From Chamaelirium japonicum (taxonomy: Eukaryota > Streptophyta > Magnoliopsida > Liliales > Melanthiaceae), in NCBI GenBank assembly GCA_947650365.1, contig OX393555.1:78621995-78685994 (forward strand): a DNA stretch of 64,000 nt. Direction: 5' to 3'. How positions within the stretch are numbered: position 1 is the stretch's first letter; the number at the start of each line of letters is the position of its first letter. Under the pieces are notes generated by a model that searched no databases, was not told the DNA's origin, and saw only the letters and a program-made list of their open reading frames with translations. This document shows positions 26,734 to 37,817 of this stretch, piece by piece. The position numbers and the translations under genes are program-made.

Positions 26734-26922
26734 CTCGCAAGGAGCTCGCCTTTCCAGCTCGCAAGGAGCTCGCCCTCCAGCTCGCAAGGAGCTCGCCTTT
26801 CCAGCTCGCAAGGAGCTCGCCCCCCATCTCGCAAGGAGCTCGCCTTTTCAGCTCGCAAGGAAATCGCCCTCCAGCCCGCCAGGAGCTCGCCCTCTCAGCC
26901 CTTCAGGAGCTCGCCCCCACAG
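26734..26922 (+). repeat. LTR tandem array 1 (23/24-bp units, 8 copies)
   Basis: Eight units alternating mostly 24 and 23 bp, of the form CTCGCAAGGAGCTCGCC followed by TTTCCAG, CTCCAG or similar. Unit starts are 26734, 26758, 26781, 26805, 26828, 26852, 26875 and 26899. The last three are diverged (CCCGCC, CCCTTC). Each intact unit contains the GAGCTC palindrome. It lies in the 5' half of the LTR, where enhancer-like arrays are common; a regulatory role here is inference. Confidence 0.9.
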
Positions 26923-27014
26923 GGAGCTGGATGGACACCTTGTATCTGAGTATAGCTCGCACCTCCAGTCCCCACAATGACACGCCCAAATTCGATAAAT
27001 GGCTTAGACAAAGA

Positions 27015-27334
27015 GCGCGAAGGAGCTCGCCCAAGCTCGTCCAGGAGCTCGCCATGCTCGCTCAGGAGCTCGCCTAGCTCGCACAGGAGCTCGCCCAAGC
27101 TCGTCCAGGAGCTCGCCATGCTCACCCAGGAGCTCGCCTAGCTCACACAGGAGCTCGCCCAAGCTCGTCCAGGAGCTCGCCATGCTCGCTCAGGAGCTCG
27201 CCTAGCTCGCACAGGAGCTCGCCCAAGCTCGTCCAGGAGCTCACCATGCTCGCTCAGGAGCTCGCCTAGCTCGCACAGGAGCTCGCCCAAGCTCACCCAG
27301 GAGCTCGCCCATGCTTACTCATGAGCTCGCCAAA
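27015..27334 (+). repeat. LTR tandem array 2 (64-bp higher-order unit)
   Basis: Units of 21, 21 and 22 bp, beginning GCTCGTCC, GCTCGCTC and GCTCGCAC and all sharing AGGAGCTCGCC, form a 64-bp trimer. Trimers start at exactly 27035, 27099, 27163, 27227 and 27291; the first four are complete and the last decays. A single 20-bp unit precedes them. It shares the AGGAGCTCGCC core with array 1, so both arrays expanded from one ancestral motif with different spacers. Confidence 0.9.
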
Positions 27335-27768
27335 GCTCGCCTAGACCCCTGTTTATCGAAGAGGTTGCTCTCGCGAGGTCCAACTCTTGATAAATATGGG
27401 CAAAAGGACGGAGCAGTACCGGGCGAGCTGGCCTTTTGCTTTTTCCCTAAGATCACCCCCAGTAAAAGCAGCATAAAGATTACCAGGTGTCGAGAACCCA
27501 CTGAAGCTACGTGGACGATTGCAGTCCACGGAAGCCCGTTAGAGTCGGTTTGAGACCTCCTAGACTTGAACATTCTAGAAGATTCCCATGGCGGCAACAG
27601 AACAGCAGCTGCTGTCCCCCACTACTTCGTCAGACGAGCTAGACGACAAAGAATGTCAGGGGTCCAAATTCCAAGAACTGTCAGAAACTATTGAAGGCTA
27701 GAACGTGGGGGCCTAGAAGGTGCCGGAAAGAGCTTCCACGCGTCGTAGCTCGATAGGTCGCCCATGTC
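27335..27768 (+). other. Unique U3-like part of the LTR
   Basis: Non-repetitive sequence between the second array and the TATA box. It contains the hairpin CGTGGAC/GTCCACG (27510-27530, 7-nt loop), the 14-bp palindrome ACAGCAGCTGCTGT (27602-27615) and a reverse-oriented remnant GGGCGAGCTGG near 27421. No coding signature. Confidence 0.6.
27510..27530. other. Small inverted repeat in LTR
   Basis: Perfect 7-bp arms CGTGGAC (27510-27516) and GTCCACG (27524-27530) around the loop GATTGCA. Function unknown; it could be a protein-binding dyad in U3. Confidence 0.5.
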
Positions 27769-27776
27769 TATAAATG
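27769..27776 (+). promoter_or_regulatory. Probable TATA box of the LTR promoter
   Basis: TATAAATG lies 204 bp before the LTR end, in GC-richer surroundings, with a plausible transcription start about 30 bp downstream. The position fits the U3/R boundary of an LTR read on the + strand. No AATAAA-type signal was seen downstream, so the R/U5 boundary is unresolved. Confidence 0.5.
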
Positions 27777-27972
27777 CACACCCCCTGGCTCCAAAGTACA
27801 GGTTCGAGATCCCTTTCCCTACCACTTTGGTATACAACAGCTCTCCGTTGTGCTACCATCACTGACTTGAGCGTCGGAGGGTCTGCGCTCCTAAGGGAGC
27901 CAGCCGTTCTCACGTTTCTATTTTCTTGGTCTTACAGGTGGCTCGCAAGGACCAGGAAAAATCCCCCAAACA

Positions 27973-27977
27973 CGATC
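27973..27977. repeat. Target-site duplication, right copy (CGATC)
   Basis: CGATC directly follows the terminal CA of the element and restores the satellite reading CGATCCATTC. Confidence 0.9.
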
Positions 27978-28459
27978 CATTCTAATTCATTCGTACGATC
28001 CATTCTAATTCATTCGCATGATCCATTCTAATTCATTCATACGATCCAATCTAATTCATTCATACGATCCACTCTAATTCATTCGCACGAATGTATCCAT
28101 TCTAATTCATTCATACGATCCATTCTAATTCATTCGCATGATCCAATCTAATTCATTCATACGATCCATTCTAATTCATTCATACGATCCATTCTAATTC
28201 ATTCTCATGATCTATTCTAATTCATTCGCACGATCCATTCTAATTCATTCATACGATCCATTCTTACTCATTCGTACGATCCATTCTAATTCATTCAATC
28301 TAGTTCATTCATACGATCCATTCTAATTCATTCGCACGAATGTGTCCATTCTAATTCATTTGTACGATCAATTCTAATTCATTCGCACGATCCATTCTGA
28401 TTCATTCATACGATCCATTCTAATTCATTCGTATGATCCATTCTAATTCATTCGCACGA
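27973..28459 (-). repeat. Satellite, - orientation, right of the LTR
   Basis: Reversed monomers continuing the block cut by the LTR. Monomer order matches 41425-41941, including the shortened TCATTCAATCTAG or TCATACAATCTAA unit (28291 and 41771) and the exit junction GATCATTAGAATGG (28459 and 41939). Confidence 0.94.
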
Positions 28460-31400
28460 TCATTAGAATGGATCGTGCGAATGAATTAGAATGGATCGTA
28501 CGAATAAATTAGAATGGATACATTCGTGCGAATGAATTAGAATGGTTCGTACGAATGAGTAAGAATGGATCGTACGAATGAAATATAATGGATCGTACGA
28601 ATGAATTAGAATGGATCGTGCGAATGAATTAGATTGGATCGTGCGAATGAATTAGAATGGATCGTACGAATAAATTAGAATGGATACATTCCTGCGAGTG
28701 AATTAGAATGGATCGTACGAATGAAATAGAATGGATCGTATGAATGAATTCGAATGGATCGTACAAATGAATTTGAATGGATACATTCGTGCGAATGAAT
28801 TAGAATGGATCATACGAAGGAATTAGAATGGATCGTATGAATGAATTAGAATGGATCGTACGAATGAATTAGAATGGATCGTATGAATGAATTAGAATGG
28901 ATCATATGAATGAATTAGAATGGATATTTTTGTGCGAAGGAATTAGAATGGATGAATCAGAATGAATTAGAATGGATATATTTGTGCGAATGAATTAGAA
29001 AGGATCATATGAATGAATTAGAATGGATCGTACGAATGAATTAGAATGGATCGTGCGAATGAATTAGATTGGATCGTGCAAATGAATTAGAATGGATCGT
29101 ACGAATGAATTAGAATTGATACATTTATGCGAATGAATTAGAATGGATCGTATGAATGAATTAGAATGGATCGTATGAATGAATTCGAATGGATCGTACG
29201 AATGAATTAGAATGGATACATTCATGCGAATGAATTAGAATGGAACATACGAAGGAATTAGGGTGGATCGTACGAATGAATTACAATGGATACATTCGTG
29301 CGAAAGAATTAGAATGGATTGTATGAATGAATTAGAATGGATCGTATGAATGAATTAGAATGGATCCTATGAATGAATTAGAATGGATCGTGCAAATGAA
29401 TTAGAATGGATTGTGCTAATGAGTAAGAATGGATCGTACGAATGAAATAGAATGGATCGTACGAATGAATTAGAATGGATCGAGCTAATGAATTAGAATG
29501 GATCGTACGAATCAATTAGAATAGATTGTGCGAATGAATTAGAATGGATCGTGCGAATGAATTAGAATGGATACATTCATGCGAATGTATTAGATTGGAT
29601 CGTACGAATGAATTAGAATGGATCGTATGAATGAATTAGAATGGATCGTATGAATGAATTCGAATGGATCGTACGAATCAATCAGAATAGATACATTCGT
29701 GCGAATGAATTAGAATGGATCATACAATGGAATTAGGGTGGATCGTACGAAAGAATTAGAATGGATACATTCGTGCGAAAGAATTAGAATAGATTGTATG
29801 AATGAATTAGATTGGATCATATGAATGAATTAGAATGGATCGTGCAAATGAATTAGAATGGATCGTACGAATGAATTAGAATGGATACATTCATGCGAAT
29901 GAGTTAGAATGGATCGTACAAATGAGTAAGAATGGATCGTACGAATGAAATATACTGGATCGTACGAATGAATTAGAATGGATCGTGCTAATGAATTAGA
30001 ATGGATCGTACGAATGAATTAGAATAGATTGTGCGAATGAATTAGAATGGATCGTACGAATGAATTAGAATGGATACATTCGTGCGAATGAATTAGAATG
30101 GATCGTACGAAGGAATTAGAATGGATCATACGAATGAAATAGAATGGATCGTATGAAGGAATTATAATGGATCTTACAAAGGAATTAGAATGGATTGTTC
30201 GAATGAATTAGAATGGATCGTACAAATGAATTAGAATGGATCGTATGAATGAATTAGAATGGATCGTGCGAATGAATTAGAATGGATCGTACGAATGAAT
30301 TAGAATGGATACATTCGTGTGAAAGAATTAGAAGGGATTGTATGAATGAATTAGAATGGATCAAATGAATGAATTAGAATGGATCATGCGAATGAATTAG
30401 ATTGGATCGTATGTATTTATTAGAATGAATTAGAATGTATTAGGAATTAAAATGGATCATACGAATGAATTAGGATGGATCGTAAGAATGAATTAGAACG
30501 GATCGTACGAATGGATTAGAATGTATTCTAATTAGAATGGATCATGCGAATGAATGAATTGGAATAGATTGTGCGAATGAATTAGAATGAATTCCTTCGC
30601 ACGAATGTATCCATACGAATGAATTAGAATGGATCGTACGAATGAATTTGAATGGATCGTATGAATGAATTAGAATGGATCATACGAATGAATTAGAATG
30701 GATACATTCATGCGAATGAATTAGAATGGATCGTATGAATGAATTAGAATGGATCGTATGAATGAATTAGAATGGATACATTCATGGGAATGAATTAGAA
30801 TAGATTGGATCATACGAATGAATTAGAAGGGATCGTATGAATGAATTTGAATTGATCATGTGAATGAATTAGAATGGATCGTACGAATGAATTAGAATGG
30901 ATACATTCGTGCGAATGAATTAGAATGGATCGTATGAATGGATTAGAATGGATCGTATGAATGAATTAGAATGGATCGTACGAATGAATTAGAATGGATC
31001 TTATGAATGATCGTATGAATGAATTAGAATGGATCGCATGTATGAATTAGAATGGATACATTCATGGGAATGAATTAGAATGGATCGTACGAAGGAATTA
31101 GAATGGATCGTACGAAGGAATTAGAATGCATACATTCGTGCAAAAGAGTTAGAATAGATTGTATGAATGAATTAGAATTGATCATACAAATGAATTAGAA
31201 TGGATCGTACGAATGAATTAGAATTGATCATACGAATGAATTAGAATGGATCGTACGAATGAATTAGAATGGATCATGCTAATGAAATAGAATGGATCGT
31301 ACGAATGAATTAGAATGGATCGTACGAATGAGTAAGAATGGATCGTACGAATGAAATAGAATAGATCGTACGAATGAATTAGAATGGATCGTGCGAAAGA

Positions 31401-31864
31401 ATTAGATTGGATCATCCGAATGAATTAGAATGGATCGTACGAATGAATTAGAATGGATACATTCGTGTGAATGAATTAGAATGGATCGTATGAATGAATT
31501 AGAATGGATCGTATGAATGAATTCGAATGGATCGTATGTATGAATTAGAATGGATCGTACGAATGAATTAGAATGGATCGTATGAATGAATTAGAATGGA
31601 TCGTACGAAATAATTCGAATGGATCGTACGAAGGAATTAGAATGGATCGTACGAATGAATTAGAATGGATACATTCGTGCAAAAGAATTAGAATGGATTG
31701 TATGAATGAATTAGAATGGATCATACAAATGAATTAGAATGGATCGTGCGAATGAATTAGAATGGATCGTACGAATGAATTAGAAAAGATTGTGCGAATG
31801 AATTAGAATGGATCGTATGAATGAATTAGAATGGATCGTATGAATGAATTAGAATGGATCGTAC
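28460..31864 (+). repeat. Super-repeat 1: + block (3.4 kb)
   Basis: Tandem + monomers. Shared landmarks with copy 2 are GAATGTATTAGGAATT (30433 and 43263), GTATTCTAATTAG (about 30522 and 43349) and the exit junction CGTACGTTCGATCC (31860 and 44671). This block holds about 0.65 kb more than its counterpart. A small reversed fragment (CCTTCGCACGAATGTATCC) sits at about 30593-30612. Confidence 0.94.
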
Positions 31865-32947
31865 GTTCGATCCATTCTTTTTCATTCGTACGATCCATTC
31901 TTACTCATTCGTTCGATCCATTCTAATTCATTCGTATGATCCATTCTAATTCATTCGTACGATCCATTCTAATCCATTCGTACGATCCATTGTAATTCAT
32001 TAGCACGATCCATTCTAATTCATTCGTACGATCCATTCTATTTCATTCATACGATCCATTATTACTCATTCGTACGATCTATTCTAATTCTTTCGCACGA
32101 ATGTATCCATTCTAATTCATTCGTATGATCCATTCTAATTCATTCGCACGATCCATTCTAATTCATTTATATGATCCATTCTAATTCATTCGTACGATCA
32201 ATTCTAATTCATTCGCATGATCCATTCTAATTCATTCATACGATCCATTCTAATTTATTCCTACAATGCATTCTAATTCATTCGCACGAATGTATCCATT
32301 CTAATTCATTCGTACGATCCATTCTAATTCATTTGCACGATCCATTCTAATTCATTCATACGATCCATTCTAATTCATTCGTACGATCCATTCTAATTCA
32401 TTAGCACGATCCATTCTATTTCATTCGTACGATCCATTCTTACTCATTCGTACGATTCATTCGAATTCATTGGCACGAATGTATCCATTCTAATTCATTC
32501 GTACGATCCATTCTAATTCATTCGTACGATCCATTCTAATTCATTCATACGATCCATTCTAATTCATTCGTACGATCCATTCTAATTCATTCGCACAATC
32601 TATTCTAATTCATTCGTACGATCCATTCTAATTCATTAGCACGATCCATTCTAATTCATTCGTACGATCCTTTCTATTTCATTTGTACGATCCATTCTTA
32701 CTCATTCGTACGGTCCAATCTAATTCATTCGCACGAATGTATCCATTCTAATTCATTCGTACGATCCATTCTAATTCATTCATACGATCCATTCTAATTC
32801 ATTCGCACAATCTATTCTAATTCATTCGTACGAAGCATTCTAATTCATTAGCACGATCCATTCTAATTTATTCGTACGATCCATTCTATTTCATTCATAC
32901 GATCCATTCTTACTCATTCGTACGATCCATTCTAATTCATTCGCATG
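31865..32947 (-). repeat. Super-repeat 1: - block
   Basis: Reversed monomers in regular higher-order order, with 28-mers near 32097, 32287, 32472 and 32735 and TATTTC/TTACTC pairs before them. It exits through GCATGAATTACGAACG, an irregular junction with several shortened ATTACGAA units. Confidence 0.94.
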
Positions 32948-35347
32948 AATTACGAACGAATTACGAATGATCGTGCGAATGAATTAGAATGGATCGTACG
33001 AATGAATTAGAATGATCGTGCGAACGAATTACGAATGAATTAGAATGGATCGTACGAATGAATTAGAATGGATCGTACGAATGAATTAGAATGGATCGTA
33101 TGAATGAATTAGAATGGATCGTACGAATAAATTAGAATGGATCGTACGAATGAATTAGAATGGATACATTCGTGCCAATGAATTCGAATGAATCGTACGA
33201 ATGAATTAGAATAGATTGTGCGAATGAAATAGAATGGATCGTTCAAATGAATTAGAATGGATCGTATGAATGAATTAGAATGGATCATGCGAATGAATTA
33301 GAATGGATCGTACGAATGAATTAGAATAGATACATTCGTGCGAATGAATTAGAATGGATCATACGAATGAATTAGAATGGATCGTACGAATGAATTAGAA
33401 TGGATCGTATGAATGAATTAGAATGGATGGTGCGAATGAATTAGAATGGATCGTACGAATGAATTAGAATAGAATGGACACATTCGTACGAATGAATTAG
33501 AATGGATCATACGAATGAATTAGAATGGATCGTACGAATGAATTAGAATAGAATGGATACATTTGTGCGAATGAATTAGAATGGATCGTGCGAATGAATT
33601 AGATTGGATCGTGCGAATGAATTAGAATGGATCGTACGAATGAATTAGAATGGATACATTCGTGCGAAAGAATTAGAATGGATTGTATGAATGAATTAGA
33701 ATGGATCGTATGAATGAATTAGGATGGATCGTGCGAATGAATTAGAATGGATCGTATGAATGAATTAGAATGGATGGTGCGAATGAATTAGAATGGATCG
33801 TACGAATGAATTAGAATAGAATGGATACATTCATACGAATGAATTAGAATGGATCATACGAATGAAAAAGAATGGATCGTACGAATGAATTAGAATAGAA
33901 TGGATACATTTGTGCGAATGAATTAGAATGGATCGTGCGAATGAATTAGATTGGATCGTGCGAATGAATTAGAATGGATCGTACGAATGAATTAGAATGG
34001 ATACATTCGTGCGAAAGAATTAGAATGGATTGTATGAATGAATTAGAATAAATCGTATGAATGAATTAGAATGAATCGTGCGAATGAATTAGAATGGATC
34101 GTACGAATGAATTAGAATGGATACATTCGTGCGAAAGAATTAGAATGGATTGTATGAATGAATTTGAATGGATCGTACGAAAGTATTAGAATGGATCGTA
34201 TGAATGAATTAGAATGGATCGTGCGAATGAATTAGAATGGATCGTATGAATGAATTAGAATGGATACATTCATGCGAATGAATTAGAATGGATCGTACGA
34301 ATGAGTAAGAATGGATCGTACGAATGAAATAGAATGGATCGTGCGAATGAATTAGAATGGATCTTGCGAATAAATTAGAATGGATCGTGCGAATGAATTA
34401 GAATTGATCGTACGAATGAGTAAGAATGGATCATACGAATGAAATAGAATGGATCGTATGAATGAAATAGACTGGATCGTACGAATGAATTAGAATGGAT
34501 CGTGCGAATGAATTATAATGGATCGTGCGAATGAATTATAATGGATCGTACGAATGAATTAGAATGGATCGTATGAATGAATTAGAATGGATCGTGCGAA
34601 TGAATTAGAATTGATCGTATTAATGAATTTGAATGGATCGTACGAATGAATTAGAATGGATATATTCGTGCGAATGAATTAGAATGGATCATACGAAGGA
34701 ATTAGGGTGGATCGTACAAATTAATTAGAATAAATACATTCGTGTGAAAGAAATAGAATGGATTGTATGAATGAATTGGAATGGATCGTATGAATGAATT
34801 AGAATGGATCGTTCGAAGGAATTAGAATGGATACATTCGTGCGAAAGAATTAGAAAGGATTGTATGAATGAATTAGAATGGATCGTATGAATGAATTAGA
34901 ATAGATCATGCGAATGAATTAGAATGGATCGTACGAATGAATTTGAATGGATCGTATGAATGAATTAGAATGGATCGTGCGAATGAATTAGAATGGATCG
35001 AGCAAATGAATTAGAATGGATACATTCGTGCGAATGAATTAGAATGGATCGTACGATGAATTAGAATGGATACATTCGTGCGAATGAATTAGAATGGATC
35101 GTGCTAATGAATTAGAATGGATTGGACGAATGAATTAGAATGGATCATACGAAGGAATTAGGGTGGATCGTACGAATGAATTAGAATGGAAACATTCGTG
35201 CGAAAGAATTAGAATGGATTATATGAATGAATTATAATGGATCGTGCAAATGAATTAGAATGGATCGTGCGAATGAATTAGAATGGATCGTACGAATGAA
35301 TTCGAATAGATTGTGTGAATGAATTAGAATGGATCGTACGAATGAAT
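32948..35347 (+). repeat. Super-repeat 1: + block (2.4 kb)
   Basis: Tandem + monomers. The distinctive AGAATAGAATGGA 28-mer (5 extra bases, AGAAT) occurs at about 33470, 33545, 33819 and 33893, showing an internal duplication of about 349 bp. The 22-bp CGTACGATGAATTAG monomer near 35050 is shared with about 48893 and 53500. Confidence 0.94.
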
Positions 35348-36997
35348 TTATCCATTGAAATTCTTTCGCACGAATGTATCCATTCAAATTCATTCGTACG
35401 ATCCATTCTAATTCATTCATACGATCCATTCTAATTCATTCGTACGATCCATTCTAATTCATTTGCACAATCCATTCTAATTCATTCGCATGAATGTTTC
35501 CATTCTAATTCTTTCGTACAATCCATTCTAATTCATTCGCACGATCCAATCTAATTCATTCGCACAATCCATTCTAATTCATTCGTACGATCCATTCTAT
35601 TTCATTCGTATGATCCATTCTTACTCATTCGTACGATCCATACTAATTCATTTGCACGAATGTACCCATTCTAATTCATTCGTACGAACCCTTCTAATTC
35701 ACTTGCACGATCCATTCTAATTCATTCATACGATCCATTCTAATTCATTCGTACGATCCATTATAATTCATTCGTACGATCCATTCTAATTCATTCATAC
35801 GATCCATTCAAATTCATACGATCCATTCTAATTCATTCATACGATCCATTCTATTTTATTCGTATGATCCATTCTATTTCATTCATACAATCCATTCTAT
35901 TGCGTTCGTACGATCCATTCTTTCTCATTCGTACGATTCAATCTAATTTATTTGCACGATCCAATCATAATCATTCGTACGATCCATTCTAATTCATTCG
36001 TACGATCCATTCTATTTTATTCGCATGATCCATTCTTACTCGTTCATACGATCAATTCTAATTCATTCGCACGAATGTATCCATTCTAATTCATTCGTAC
36101 GATCCATTCTAATTCATTCGCACGATCCATTATAATTCATTCAAACGATCCATTCTAATTCATTCGTACGATCCATTCTAATTCATTCATACAATCCATT
36201 CTAATTCTTTTGCACGAATGTATCCATTCTAATTCATTCGTACGATCCATTCTAATTCATTCGCACGATCCATTCTAATTCATTCATATGATCCATTCTA
36301 ATTCATTTGTACGATCCATTCTAATTCATACGTACGATTCATTCGAATTCATTCATACGATCCATTCTAATTCATTCATACAATCGATTCTAATTCATCC
36401 GTACGAATGTATGCATTCTAATTCATTCGTACGATCCATTCTAATTCATTCGCACGATCCAATATAATTCATTCGCACGATCCATTCTAATTCATTCGTA
36501 CGATCCATTCTATTTCATTCATACGATCCATTCTTACTCATTCGTACAATCCATTCTAATTCATTCGCACTAATGTATCCATTCTAATTCATTCGTACGA
36601 TCCATTCTAATCCATTCGCACGATCCATTCTAATTCATTCATACGATCCATTCTATTTCATTCGTACGATCCATTCTAATTCATTCATACGATCCATTCT
36701 ATTTCATTCGTACGATCTATTCTTACTCATTCGTACGATCCATTCTAATTCATTCGCACGAATGTATCCATTCTAATTCATTCGTACGATCCATTCTAAT
36801 TCATTTGCACGATCCATTCTAATTCATTCACACGATCCATTCTTATTCATTCGTACGATCCATTCTAATTCATTAGCATGATCCATTCTAATTCATTCGT
36901 ACGATCCATTGTATTTTATTCGTACGATCCATTTTTACTCATTCGTACGATCCATTCGAATTCATTCGCACGAATGTATCCATTCTAATTAATTCGT
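35348..36997 (-). repeat. Super-repeat 1: - block (1.65 kb)
   Basis: Reversed monomers. Landmarks are a TGAATGTTTCC 28-mer (about 35490) and CCAATCATAATC (about 35963), matched near 49367/49909 and 53965/54470. It exits at CGTATGGATC (36995). Confidence 0.94.
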
Positions 36998-37817
36998 ATG
37001 GATCGTACGAATGAATTAGAATAGATTGTGAGAATGAATTAGAATGGATTGTATGAATGAATTAGAATGGATCGTGCTAATGAATTAGAATGGATCGTAC
37101 GAATGAATTAGAATAGATTGTGCGAATGAATTAGAATGGATCGTACGAATGAATTAGAATGGATACATTCGTGCGAATGAATTAGAATGGATCGTACGAA
37201 TGAATTAGAATGGATGCATTCATGGGAATGAATTAGAATGGATCATACGAAGGAATTAGAATGGATCATACGAATGAAATAGAATGGATCGTATAAATGA
37301 ATTAGAATGGATTGTGCGAATAAATTAGAATGGATCATACGAATGAGTAAGAATGGATCGTACGAATGAAATAGAATGGATCGTACGTACAATCCATTCG
37401 AATTCATTCATACGATCCATTCTAATTCATTCGCACGAATGTATCCATTCTAATTCCTTCGTACGGTCCAATCTAATTCATTCGCACTATCCATTCTAAT
37501 TCATTCGTATGATCCATTCTATTTCATTCTTACGATCCATTCTTACTCATTCGTACGATCCGTTCTAATTCATTCGCACGAATGTATCCATTATAATTCA
37601 TTCGTACGATCCATTCTAATTCATTCGCACGATCCATTCTAATTCATTCATACGATCCATTCTAATTCATTCGTACGATCCATTCTAATTCATTCGCACG
37701 GTCCTAATTCATTCATACGATCCATTCTAATTCATTCATACGATCCATTCTAATTCATTCGCACAAATTTATCCATTCTAATTCATTCTTACGATCCATT
37801 CTTACTCATTCGTATGA
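36998..37817. repeat. Super-repeat 2: + then - block
   Basis: Approximately + 36998-37388 and - 37389-37817, joined at CGTACGTACAATCC. Near 37690 the - half has a truncated GCACGGTCCTAATTC unit, which copy 1 does not have. Confidence 0.93.

Larger units (their letters stand above)
26678..27972 (+). mobile_element. Solo LTR of an LTR retrotransposon
   Basis: A 1295-bp insertion unlike the satellite. It begins TGTTGGGGGTAGTC and ends CCCCCAAACA, giving TG...CA ends and near-perfect terminal inverted repeats (TGTTGGGGG against TGTTTGGGGG). CGATC flanks it on both sides. Satellite lies immediately outside, so there is no primer-binding site, polypurine tract, gag or pol. The full element was probably lost by recombination between its two LTRs. 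Inside are two GC-rich tandem arrays (26734-26922, 27015-27334), a short hairpin, a 14-bp palindrome and a TATAAATG box at 27769, which sets + orientation. The stretch between the second array and the TATA box is unique sequence. Without an internal region it cannot be assigned to Ty3/gypsy or Ty1/copia. Length and style fit a plant element (inference). Short overlapping open frames on both strands are not genes. Confidence 0.9.
22120..36997 (+). repeat. 14.9-kb super-repeat, copy 1
   Basis: A tandem super-unit whose orientation pattern is repeated block for block in 36998-51596. Block lengths run about 391, 434, 1915, 54, 265, 339, 205, 121, 541, 780 (after removing the LTR), 3405, 1083, 2400 and 1650 bp, against 391, 429, 1842, 54, 241, 340, 205, 120, 539, 783, 2735, 1795, 2744 and 2381 in copy 2. 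Shared rare junctions lie 14775-14877 bp apart before the LTR, and about 12.8-13.5 kb apart after it because of the LTR and array length changes. Confidence 0.85.

Noticed and set aside
26664..27125. Five overlapping frames of 64-123 codons on both strands across the LTR arrays
   Set aside because: GC-rich short tandem repeats lack stops in several frames at once. The products are repeats of ELA/SSP type in three frames and on both strands, which is a composition effect and not a gene.
26678..27972. DNA transposon or MITE
   Set aside because: Terminal inverted repeats are only about 9-10 bp and the ends are TG...CA with a 5-bp duplication. Together with the length and the TATA box at the expected place, this fits an LTR better.
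26678..27972. Truncated full-length retrotransposon
   Set aside because: Both ends are intact and satellite follows immediately with a matching target duplication, so there is no adjoining internal region; solo LTR is the simpler reading.
27311..28031. Frames of 66-92 codons in the 3' half of the LTR, one running into the satellite
   Set aside because: They overlap on opposite strands, have no recognisable domain, and the last crosses the insertion boundary. LTRs do not normally encode protein.
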